Shown one piece after another: positions 41,214-52,600 of a stretch of 64,000 nt of DNA. The stretch covers positions 11,049,193 through 11,113,192 of the forward strand of contig JACGWO010000010.1 of NCBI GenBank assembly GCA_034509735.1, given 5' to 3'. Under the pieces are notes generated by a model. The model had not been told where the DNA came from, did no database searches, and saw only the letters and a list, made by a program, of their open reading frames with translations. A program made the translations under genes and the position numbers. This DNA comes from Sesamum alatum (lineage: Eukaryota; Streptophyta; Magnoliopsida; Lamiales; Pedaliaceae). How positions within the stretch are numbered: position 1 is the first letter of the stretch; every line of letters begins with the position of its first letter.

Positions 41214-42628
41214 GGCTAGGGTTTTGAAACCCTAGTGTAATTTTATTTTTTAAATTTATTTTCAGTTTTAATTTTGAATTAATTCTGAAAAATTCGTTTT
41301 TTGGGTTCAATTTTTCCTAAATTCCTAAAGACATTATTTTAGGAGTAAAATAAATGGATTTGGAATCCCGGGGTTATTTTACTTAAAATAATGAGGAAAG
41401 GTTTTCCTAAAACGAAAAAAATTTACATTGCCAATATTTATATTTTATTTTCACACGTTACGCACATGTTCATTTATTTTCATCTTGGATTGATGTGATT
41501 GGAAATCATGTGTTGTTGGAATATTATGATTATGTGATTGGATCATGTAATTATGTGTGTTGGATGGAAATGGATGATCACGAGCCCTAGACCGAATGTA
41601 TGGTTTGATTTACTGTTGGGCCTGTGTGCCTCTTTAAACTGCTTTCTCCTTCTCTCTTTCTAGTGCCTTGGAATAATAAGGCTTTCTACCTCCCTCCTTA
41701 TGTACTCCCCCCGGGTTTTCGCTGGGGTTTCTAATTTTTTATATGTAATGAGAGTAGACTAGGAGTGAGGTTTCCATTTTTTGTAATTGGTGGAGAAGAA
41801 GGAAGGACCACATGGAGAGCCCAGACCGGAGGTCCCTTGGCGTTTTCCATGAAGTGAAGAAAGAGAAAAAGAGACCAAGGCCCATCAGAATGATGATTGG
41901 GTTACTATTATTGTAATAGTATAGGACCAACCCTAGATTGACCATAGATCCACTGCGGGCTCAGTGGATCGCATAGGATTCGGGCTTGTGATCATCCAAC
42001 AGGGGCATGCTAGGCTTTAATTTTGCATGTGGTTATTGTGATGGATGAATGGGTTTTATTTATCATGTATAACTGCTATGGATGAATTTCATTTATGCAT
42101 TTTTGGATGAATGTATGGATATAGTATGAGATCTCGGTCATTATTACTCTCACATTGGTTGGACCAATGTTAAAATATTAGACCCTAGATAAAGTGGACA
42201 TGAACTCTAGGAGTTCGTCCATGCCTTCCAATCCGTGGCATAGTGAGGAAGCTGTTTTAGGTCAATAGCGTGGTCTCACGAGTCGTGGCACGTTATTGTA
42301 CTTAAAAGAAGCTGCACTATGTCATGAACGAAAAATGGGCTGCTGCTACCTGTCTCACGAGTCGTGGGGTACTAGTGGGTCCATGGCTCGGTCGATTGGG
42401 TCGGGTCTAACGCCTAATTAGCATGATTCGCTTGGAGTCCTCGGGATCATGCAAAAGGGTGAGGCAATAATCTTGGGAATCTCGTGGAACGAGAATGGTA
42501 TGGAATACCTCCCACAGGATCTTTTCCATGCGAATCGTAAAAGCGGGGTATGGGAAAAATCGCTGTGGATCCCAAGCCCACTAGGAAAGGATTTCTCGAA
42601 AACTACGTTTGAGAGTACCGTGTTTTCG

Positions 42629-42636
42629 TATAAATA
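42629..42636 (+). promoter_or_regulatory. TATA box inside the leader of D
   Basis: TATAAATA in the context TCGTATAAATAGTGGGAG, 115 bp before the gag ATG. It matches C (115 bp) and A (105 bp). Confidence 0.5.
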
Positions 42637-42743
42637 GTGGGAGGATTAAATGACTAAAGACCAAGCATTTAATTATTTTTTATCAAACCACCGTCTTTAC
42701 TTTCTGCTGATCGCGCGTTGTTTTTCAACATGTAGATTTTAAA

Positions 42744-45700
42744 ATGTCTAAGAACCCACTTTCAACCATTCTTGAGACAAACAAATTTAATGGAACCAAC
42801 TACAACGACTGGTTGCGCAATCTCAGGATAGTCCTGGATTATGAGAACCAAGGCTACGTCATGGACGAGCCTCTCCCTAGGACCTTACCGGAAGGATCCA
42901 CGCCAGAGGAACGTGAGACGTTCGAGACTTGGCATAAGGATAACCGGAAGGTTCGTAGCATCATACTTGCTTCGATGACCAATGAGATTCAGAAGCAATA
43001 TGAAAGGCTAGACGATGTCCCTTCCATAATGGCTCGCCTTAAGGATTGCTATGCAGTCCCGGACCGGCATACTAGGTATGTCGCGACCAAGGCGTTCTTT
43101 GGAACTAAAATGACAGAAGGATCCTCTGTACAAGAACATGGGGTTAAAATGCTTACCCTAGTGGAAAAGCTCGAGGACCTAAAGGCAGGTCTCGATAACG
43201 AAACGTACATAGATGTGATCCTTCAGTCACTCCCACCCTCCTTTGATCAATTTATTGTCAACTACAACATGAATGCACTTGAGAAGGGTATTCATGAGTT
43301 GATCAATATGTTGGTGCAATACGAGGCAACGACTAAGAAGTCCACGCCTTGGGTATTGTTTGGAGGTGCTTCTACTTCCAAGACGAAAGGCAAGGGCGCC
43401 GGACGTTGGAAAAGGAAGAAAGGGAAGGGAAAGGCAGTTATAGCAGCTACGAACACTCAGAGTGTTCCCATTGCCAAAGAGGGGAAAGGCAAAGGAAAGG
43501 GAAAGGTTGTCTCCAAGCAACAGTCGAAGGCATATGACATATGTATCAACTGCCGTGAGAAAGGGCATTGGAAGAGAGAGTGCCCCAAACTCTTCTCAAA
43601 CCAAGGTATATTTGTGATTGAGGTTAACATGGTCACTAATTCTGCCTCTTGGGTATTGGATACCGGCTGTGGAGCTCACATTTGCAATGATCTGCAGGTG
43701 TTGAAAAGAAGCAGAAAACTAAGTAGCGGGGACATGATCCTGAAGCTCGGAAATGGCAAGGCCATCTCGGCAGAAGCAGTAGGATCCGCCACTTTAGTTA
43801 TTAGTGATACCATTAGCATAGAATTAGAGCAAGTTTATTTTGTACCCAGTATGATTAAAAACATCATTTCCATTCAATTGTTAGACAATAATGGTTATGA
43901 GTTTAAAATCAATAAAAATTGCTTTTATTTGATGAGGTGTGGAATTGCTCATCTACTTGGTACATTACATAATGGGCTCTATATCTTGCAACAAACGAAT
44001 TTCGTTCTTAACGCTCAACACAAACGGAAATTAGATAATAACGGGAACGCACGTCTGTGGCACGCTAGGCTAGGTCACATATCCCAAGATAGGATGAAAA
44101 GGTTGGTAGACTCAAAGAACCTAGAGGTTGGGGACTTGAGTGATCTGCCAACTTGTGAATCTTGTCTAAGAGGGAAAATGACCAAGAAGCCCTTTGTAGG
44201 ACAAAGCAGGCTTGCCACAGGTCTGTTGGACTTGGTCCATACAGACGTGTGTGGACCACTAAGGACGCAGGCCCGAGGTGGGTTCTCCTACTTCATAACC
44301 TTCACCGATGATCATTCACGGTATGGTTATGTTTACCTGATAAGGTACAAGTCTGAAGCTCTTGAGAGGTTTAAAGAATTCAGACTTGAAGTGGAGAATC
44401 AAACCAACTGCAAAATTAAAGTCCTACGGTCAGACCGAGGCGGTGAATACCTTAGTGCCGAATTCCTAGATTATCTAAAGGAACATGGTATAATATCAGA
44501 ATGGACACCTCCCGGAACACCACAGTTAAATGGCGTCTCTGAAAGGAGGAACCGAACCCTGTTGGACATGGTTCGTTCCATGATGAGTTTTACCAAATTG
44601 CCCCTATCGTTTTGGGGTTATGCATTAGAAACGGCAGCCAAGTTGTTGAATTTGGCGCCTACCAGTGCATTAACCCAAACGCCATATGAGATATGGCACG
44701 GCAAGCCTGCATCCTACAACTACTTGAAAGTGTGGGGTAGCCCCGCATACGTCAAGAGGTTAGTGGGAGATAAGCTAGAATCCAGGTCTAGCCTATGCAG
44801 GTTCGTTGGATACCCTAAAGAAACTGCGGGTTATTACTTTTATGACCCTTTGGAACAAAAGGTATTTGTTTCAAGGAATGCAGTATTCTTGGAGCAAAGC
44901 TTCCCGGAGTTGGAACATTCGATTTGATGAGGTAATACGGGGTTATGACTTCATCAAAAACGAATCCGACCCTTGTGTATACAAAAAGGTCAGTGGGAGC
45001 TCCATAGTGTTCCTAGTGCTTTACGTGGATGACATTCTGCTCATTGGAAATGACGTCAGAATGTTAGGAAACACGAAAGCATGGCTGTCAACCAAGTTTT
45101 CCATGAAGGACTTGGGTGAAGCATCCTACATCCTAGGCATCCAGATTGTCAGGGACAGATCTAAAAGGATGTTAGGGCTCACCCAAAACTCGTATATGGA
45201 GAAAGTCCTAAAGAGATATCGAATGGACAACTCCAAACGAGGGTTCCTTCCTATGAGGCATGGGATCAAGTTGTCCAAGAAACAGTCCCCGCAGACTGAT
45301 GAGGAACTTGAAAAGATGAAAGTCATCCCCTATGCTTCTGCCGTAGGTAGCATCCAATATGCGGTCCACTGCACCAGGCCTGACATTGCATACGCTTTGA
45401 GCGTGACTAGCAGATATCAGTCCTGTGCAGGAGAGGCACATTGGAATGCAGTTAAGGGCATCCTTAAGTACCTAAGGAGGACTAAGGAAATGTTCTTAGT
45501 CTATGGCAATGGAAAACTAATTCTGGAAGGCTTTAGCGACGCCAGCTTCCAGTCTGATGACGATGATGCCAAGTCTCAATCGGGGTATGTATTCAAGCTC
45601 AACGGAGGAGTAGTGGCTTGGAAAAGTTCCAAGCAAGCAACCACTGCTGACTCCACCACTGAGGCTGAATACATAGCAGCTTCAGAAGCTGCTAAGGAAG

Positions 45701-46008
45701 CGGTTTGGATGAGAAACTACATCCAAGAGTTGGGTGTGGTGCCTAGCATCGCCGAGCCCGTTGTCATCTTCTATGATAACAACGGTGCAATAGCGCAAGC
45801 GAAGGAACCGAGATCTCACCACCGTTCCAAACACATTCTTAGACGCTACCATCTTCTTAGAGAAATGGTAGGAAGAGGTGACGTTCGGATGGACCGAGTC
45901 AACTCAGCAAACAACACAGCAGACCCGCTGACAAAGCCTATGTCGCAAAGTGCTCATACGCAACATCTTGAGAAGATGGGGATTAGGCATATGGGTGATT
46001 GGCTTTAA
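42744..46008 (+). pseudogene. Copia gag-pol of D: intact gag-protease-integrase, half of reverse transcriptase lost
   Basis: The first frame (42744-44927, 727 codons) starts MSKNPLSTILETNKFNG. It has gag, a zinc knuckle at residues 267-280 (CINCREKGHWKREC) and protease LDTGCGAH with Asp306. The integrase zinc site has His440, His445, Cys471 and Cys474, and the core has Asp501, Asp564 and Glu600 with the classic 35-residue gap. At NAVFLEQ it jumps into SFPELEHSI and stops. The second frame (44806-46008) resumes from KASRSWNIRFDEVIRGYDF through LYVDDILLIGND to RNase H (SDASFQSDDDDA) and ends HMGDWL. The missing part includes the reverse transcriptase block with GYTQRPGVDFE and the first catalytic Asp (MDVKTAF). 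The parts that remain are otherwise undamaged. Confidence 0.93.
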
Positions 46009-46013
46009 AGGTC

Positions 46014-46024
46014 AAGTGGGAGAT
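46014..46024 (+). other. Polypurine tract of element D
   Basis: AAGTGGGAGAT directly before the 3' LTR, identical to that of A. Confidence 0.85.
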
Positions 46025-48019
46025 TGTTAGAATAGGTGACCATGTAAGCCAATTTTGGCGGGTATATGTAACCTATGTCTAGACAATTATAGGTGTTTTG
46101 ATAAATCATTAATGAATAAAGAAGTGAATTTTCATTTGGCATTACTTTGTTTGTGTTCACTTGCACCTATTTTTCCATATCTGTTCACTACGCAAACAGA
46201 GCCCACGGACTGAGATTCGATTTCGGGGACTGGGACTACGCTTGGAGGTAGGTCCATGAAATCAGTCTTCCCGAATCAGTCCGGAAATCTCCAAGTCAAG
46301 GAATCCCCGAAAATGGGTACCCGGGATTCCATTTAAGACTTGCACTAAGCATCTGCTGTCGTGTTTCATCGACGGGTGACGAGGATCGTCTAAGCAGTGT
46401 TAGTGGGTTAGCCTGCTAGGACGCAGCTGACTGAGGTGACTCGCGGGAACCGTCTTACGGAGGACCTTGAGTATGGTCAGCAAGGTATGACGTGTATTCC
46501 CGGTTCCAACGGTACAGGTCAAGTCCTTTGACTTGAGGAATTGCTGAGTTTACCTGTACATCAGAGCTGTATCTTAGATATGGTGAGAGATTGCCAGAAT
46601 TCTCTTTGGTAGTCATAAGCCATGTCTAGTGCAGTTCTGGTGTGCAAAGTGACAGTAGTTTCCAAGAAAGGATCTGTCTCCTGTCAATAGGTTTTGGCAG
46701 TTGAGTCTCATGTATACTCTAGGTCTTGTCCCTAAAACTGTGGCCACAGTGACTGAACAGAAGGGAAGGTTTCCCTTGCGGCGTTTAGTGAGGACAGACC
46801 GACACTTAGGTCCAAAATGGGTACCTGCATTTTCCGTGCCCTAGACTCTAAGTGATGAGACCGAAGACAGAAGGACAAGCGTACTGTTAGAGCCTAAATG
46901 TTCATCCCTGAATATTTCACCTAGTCTCTAGTGCCATGGACCGTTGCTAGATGGCCACCCATGGTAACGGACGGATTCTAGGAATCCGACCAAGTCTAGC
47001 TGAATGGTGAACCTAAAGAGTCACACACTATCCACACACAATTAAATATTTAATTTGGAATTAAATATTGGAGTGAAGGAATGATTAAATTAGATTTAAT
47101 CGGGACCTTTATTTTTCTTGGAGAAATAATTCTTTCTATTTGATAGAAGGAATTAAATTGATAAATTGGATTTATCAACGGGATTTATTTAATGGGTTAA
47201 ATAATATTTATATTTATTTTAGCCTCTTGGAAATATTTAAATAGATTTTAAATATTTCCATCAAATTAAATTAAATCAACGGTTGAGATTAATGGAAGAG
47301 ATGGATGGCTAGGATTGTTTTGACTAGGTCAAAACACTACTTTGACTAGGACTTTGACTAGGTCAAAATCCTAGTCAAATTAGAGTTCTTAAAAGAGGAG
47401 TTTAAAGAGGATTAAAACTCCTCTTCTATATAAACCCCTAGCATCCTACAATTTAAATGATGATGAAACTCCAACACACACACACAACACACACACACGG
47501 TTTCTCTCTCTCTCCCATCTCTCTCGTCCGCCCCTCTCTCTCTCAAGAAAATAGTTTTCTTGATTCTTTTTGTTCTTGGAACATTAGAATCTTGATGAAT
47601 CAATACCATTAATTGATAATGTGTTATTGATTCATCCACTCCAAAATTATACACTTGTTCGTTGCTAGCACGACGTGCAAGATACGTGGGTGGATCGTGT
47701 GTCACGAATTAGAGGGTCTCAAAGACGGGATCTTGGTGCAAAACGGGGAACAACGCGTGTAGCCGTTGAAGACGAAAACGACAACGGGTAGGGTCTCGTT
47801 TTAAATTTTCGTCCCTCTTTAATTTTCAACCCTATGGCCTCCATGATTTATTTTATGTTATACCTTCATGAGATACACCGAATGCCCGGGAAAATTTCAA
47901 AGGCACACCCTTTGAAACGTGTTTTTAATTTAAAAGCATGTTTAAATTCCGTTTTAATTTTTAATTATACCGCGCTTCCGCATTCGCGCTTTTCCCGGGA
48001 CGATCCACATAATCTTTCA
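46025..48019 (+). repeat. 3' LTR of element D
   Basis: A 1995-bp copy, nearly identical to 38372-40364. It ends TTTCA, directly followed by the target duplication GCGAG and the rest of C's leader. Confidence 0.96.
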
Positions 48020-49647
48020 GCGAGCCGCGCGCGATAGCATGCTGAAGGGGCCGCGCGTGCGACAGCCTGCCGGCGCGCGCGCACGGTCAGGCAGCGCCTG
48101 CGCGCGCCGGCTGGCTGCTGCCGGTGGCAGCAGCCGGCCAACGTTCTTAGGGTTTTTTCCCTATTTTCAGTTTTAATTTTAATTAATTAATTTTGAAAAT
48201 TCATTTTTTTTTTAATTTTTGCCTATTTTCTAAGACATTATTTTGGTAGGTTGAATTATATTTGATTTCAAATCCCGTGGATAATTTACCTAGAAATAAT
48301 GAGGAAAGGCCTTTCTAAAACGAGAAAATACTATTACCAACTGTTGTACCATATTTTCATACGTTACGCATTTATTTTATCTTGGATAATTATGATTGGT
48401 AATCATATGTTGTTAGCATGTATCATATGTGCTTGGATCATATGATTATGTGTGTTGGATGGAAACGGATGATCACGAGCCCTAAATCGAATGTGTGGTT
48501 TAATTTTCTATTGGGCCTGTGTGCCTCTTTTACTGCTTTCTTCTTCTCCCTTTCTAGTTGTCTTGGAATAATAAGGCATTCTACCTCCCTACTTATGCAC
48601 TCCCCCTAGGTTTTCGCTAGGGTTTTTATTTTTTAATATGTAATGATAGTAGAATAGAAGTGAGGTTTTATTTTATGTAATTGGTGGAGAAGAAGGAAGG
48701 TCCACATGGAGAGCCCAGACCGGAGGTTCCAAGGCGTTTCCATAAAGAGAAGAAAGAGAAAAGAGACCAAGGCCCATCAGAATGATGATTGGGTTACTAT
48801 TAATGTAATAGTGTAGGACCAACTCTAAATTGACCATAGATCCACTACGGGCTCAGTGGGTCGCATAGGATTCGGGCTCGTGATAATCCAATAGGGGCGT
48901 GCTAGGCTTTAATTTTGCATGTGGTTATTATGATGGATTAATAGCATTTTTATTTATCATATAACTGCTGTGGATGCAATTTATTTATTACGCATTGTGG
49001 ATGAATGTGTAGATATATTTACTTTATGAGATCTCAGTCATTTACTACTCTCACATTGGTTGGACCAATATCCAAATATTAGGCCCTAGACAAAGTGGAC
49101 ATGGACTCTAGGAGTTTGTCCATGCCTTCCAGTCCATGGCATAGTGAGGACGCTAATTTAGGTCGATAGCGTGGTCTCACGAGTCGTGGCACGTCTATCG
49201 TACTTAAAAGAAGCTGCACTATATCATGAACGAAAAGTAGACCGCTGTTACCTGTCTCACGAGTCGTGGGAGTAGCAGTGGGTCTATAGCTCGGTTGATT
49301 GGGTTGGGTCTAACGCCCGATTAGCATGATTCATATGGAGTCCTCGGGATCATGTAAAAGGGTGAGGCAATAATCTTGGGAATCTCGTGGAACAAGAATG
49401 GTATGGCATACCTCCCACAGGATTCTTCCCATGCAAATCGTAAAACCGGGGTATGGGGAAATTCGCTGTGGATCCCAAGCCCACTAGGAAAAGGTTTCCC
49501 GAAAACAACGTTTGAGAGTACCGTGTTTTTCGTATAAATAGTGGGAGCATTAAATGACTAAAGACCAAGCATTTAATTATATATATCAAACCTCCGTCTT
49601 TTAAATTCTGCTGATCGTGAACTCTGTTTTTTAAATGTAGATTTAAA
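48020..49647 (+). other. Leader of element C, second part
   Basis: It resumes the GC-rich block (48020-48143), including a perfect hairpin GGCTGCTGCC at 48113-48122 against GGCAGCAGCC at 48126-48135. It then matches the D leader: CACGAGTCGTG at 49178-49188 and 49258-49268, and TATAAATA at 49533-49540, 115 bp before the gag ATG. Confidence 0.85.
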
Positions 49648-52600
49648 ATGTCTAAGAACCCTTTATCAACCATTCTTGAGACCAACAAATTCAATGGAAC
49701 CAATTACAACGACTGGTTGCGCAATCTCAGGATAGTCCTGGATTACGAGAACCAAGGCTACGTCATGGACGAGCCTCTCCCAAGGACCTTACCGGAAGGA
49801 TCCATGCAGGAAGAACGTGAGACGTTCGAGACTTGGCATAAGGATAACCAGAAGGTCCGTAGCGTCATACTTGCTTCGATGACGAATGAGATTCAGAAAC
49901 AGTATGAAAGGCTAGACGATGTCCCTTCCATTATGGCTCGCCTTAAGGATTGCTATGCAGTCCCGGAATGGCATACTAGGTATGTCGCGACCAAGGCGTT
50001 CTTTGGAACTAAAATAACAGAAGGATCCTCTGTACAAGAGCACGGGGTTGAAATGCTTACCCTGGTGGAAAAGCTCGAGGACCTAAAGGCAGGCCTCGAT
50101 AATGAGACGTATATAGATGTGATCCTTCAGTCACTCCCACCCTCTTTCGACCAATTTATTGTGAACTACAACATGAACGCACTTGAGAAGGGTATTCATG
50201 AGTTGATCAATATGTTGGTGCAATACGAGGCAACGACCAAAAACTCCACGGCTTCGGTATTGTTTGGAGGTCCTTCAACTTCCAAAACGAAACGCAAGGG
50301 TGCCGACGTTGGAAAAAAAAGAAAGGGAAGGGACAAGCCATCACAGCAGCTACGAACACTAAGAGTGTTCCCATTGCCAAAGAGGGAAAGGCAAAGGAAA
50401 GGGAAAGGTTGTCACCAAGCAACAGTCGAGGGCATATGATATATGTATCAATTGCCGTGGAAAGGGCATTGGAAGAGGGAGTGCCCCCAAACTTTTCTCG
50501 AACCAAGGTATATTTGTGATTGAGGTCAATATGGTTACTAATTCTGCCTCTTGGGTATTAGATACCGGCTGTGGAGCTCACATTTGCAATGATTTACAGG
50601 TGCTGAAAGAAGCAAAAAACTGGGTAGGGGGGATATGATCCTGAAGCTTGGGAATGGCAAGGCCATCTCGGCAGAAGCAGTAGGATCCGCCACTCTAGTA
50701 GGTAGTGATCGTATTAGTATAGAATTAGAGCAAGTCTATTATGTACCCAGTATGATTAAAAACATCATTTCCATTGTTAGACAATAGTGGTTATGAGTTT
50801 ATGATCAATAAAAATTGCTTTTATTTGATGAGGTGTGGAATTGCTCATCTACTTGGTACACTTAACAACGGGCTCTATATCTTGCAACAAACGAACTTTG
50901 TTCTAAACGTTCAACACAAACGTAAAATAGATAATAACGAGAACGCACGACTGTGGCACGCTAGGCTAGGTCACATATCCCAAGACAGGATAAAAAGATT
51001 GGTAGACTCAAAGAACCTAGAGGTAGGGGACTTGAGTGAGCTACCAACCTGTGAATCCTGTCTAAGAGGGAAAATGACTAAGAAGTCCTTTGTAGGACAA
51101 AGCAGGCTTGCCACCGGTCTGTTGGACTTGGTCCATACAGACGTATGTGGACCACTAAGGACGCAGGCCCGAGGTGGGTTCTCCTACTTCATAACCTTTA
51201 CCGATGATCATTCACGGTATGGTTATGTTTACCTGATGCGGTACAAGTCTGAAGCTCTTGAGAGGTTTAAAGAATTCAGACTTGAAGTTGAGAACCAAAC
51301 CAACTGCAAAATTAAAGTCCTACGGTCAGACCGAGGCGGTGAATATCTTAGTACCGAGTTCCATAATTATCTAAAAGAAAATGGTATAATATCTGAATAG
51401 ACACCTCCCGGAACACCAAAATTGAACGGTGTCTCTGAAAGGAGGAATCGAACCCTGTTGGACATGGTTCGATCCATGATGAGTTTTACCAAATTACCCT
51501 TGTCATTTTGGGGCTATGCATTGGAAACAACGGCCAAGTTGTTAAATTTGGCACCAACCAGTGTATTGACCCAAACGCCATATGAGATATGGCACGGCAA
51601 GCCTGCGTCCTACAACTACTTGAAAGTGTGGGGTAGCCCCGCATACGTCAAGAGGTTAGTGGGAGATAAGCTAGAATCCAGGTCTAGCTTATGTAGGTTC
51701 ATTGGATACCCTAAAGAAACTGCGGATTATTACTTTTATGACCCTTGGGAACAAAAGGTATTTGTTTCAAGAAATGCAGTGTTCTTGGAACAAGGAGGAT
51801 ATCCAACCTGATGAACTGATCCTTGAGGAGTCAAGTGATGGAAATCAGTCATCAGAGGAAGCCGCAGATCCCTCACTTAGAGGATTCAGGATAGATACCC
51901 GAAGAGCTGACCGACCTCGAGAAGTCCAGCATGCTAGGCATGTAGGACAGCCTCAGGAACAGCCAGCCCGATACCTGAACCGCCAGCTCTTATACAGTCA
52001 GCGCCAACAGTTACCACTGACGTTCCCATTCTCCGTAGGTCAACTAGAGAGTCTAGACCTCCAATGAGATATGGATTTCTAAATACGACCGGTCTTCTGG
52101 ATAACGATCCTAAGACATACGGAGAAGCGATGTCTGACATCGACTTCGAGAAATGGCTTGAGGCAATGAAAATCGAAATGGACTCCATGAGCGAGAACCA
52201 AGTCTGGAGACTTGTAGATCCACCAAAAGGTATTAAGCCAGTTGGCTGTAAGTGGGTCTACAAGCGCAAACTTGGCATTGATGAAGAAGTCACGACTTTT
52301 TAAGGCTAGGCTAGTAGCTAAGGGATACACTCAACGACCCAGGGTTGATTTTGAGGATACCTACTCGCCGGTCAAGCCATGGCTAAATCCATTCGGATCC
52401 TGCTCGCCATAGCAGCATGGTATGACTATGAGATATGGCAGATGGACGTGAAAACGGCCTTCCTCAATGGTTTCGTTGAGGAAGAGATCTATATGGATAA
52501 GCCAGAGGGTTTCACAATCACTGGAGAAGAACAGAAGGTCTGTCGTCTCTAGAAGTCCATCTATGGCCTCAAACAAGCATCCCGAAGTTGGAACATTCGC

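Larger units (their letters stand above)
40378..42743 (+). other. Untranslated leader of element D
   Basis: The leader holds, in order: the GC-rich hairpin array (40588-41213), a perfect hairpin GATCCACTG/CAGTGGATC at 41947-41955 and 41962-41970, two CACGAGTCGTG palindromes at 42277-42287 and 42356-42366, and a TATAAATA box at 42629-42636. At 2.4 kb it is long for a Copia leader. No conserved frame is found. Confidence 0.8.
38372..48019 (+). mobile_element. Copia element D, young full-length copy with an internal pol deletion
   Basis: LTRs of 1993 and 1995 bp flank a primer site, a 2.4 kb leader, gag-pol and a polypurine tract. Target duplications are perfect: GCGAG at 38367-38371 and 48020-48024. 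By eye the LTRs differ by about six substitutions and seven small indels, so the insertion is recent. The gag-protease-integrase frame is open for 727 codons. About 780 bp, encoding the integrase tail and the N-terminal half of reverse transcriptase, is missing at about 44897-44903, so D cannot transpose alone. Confidence 0.97.

Noticed and set aside
40480..41310. Several long overlapping open frames on both strands, rich in Ala, Arg and Gly
   Set aside because: They coincide with the CpG-rich hairpin array, where stop codons are rare in every frame. No domain, no consistent frame between elements, and low-complexity composition.
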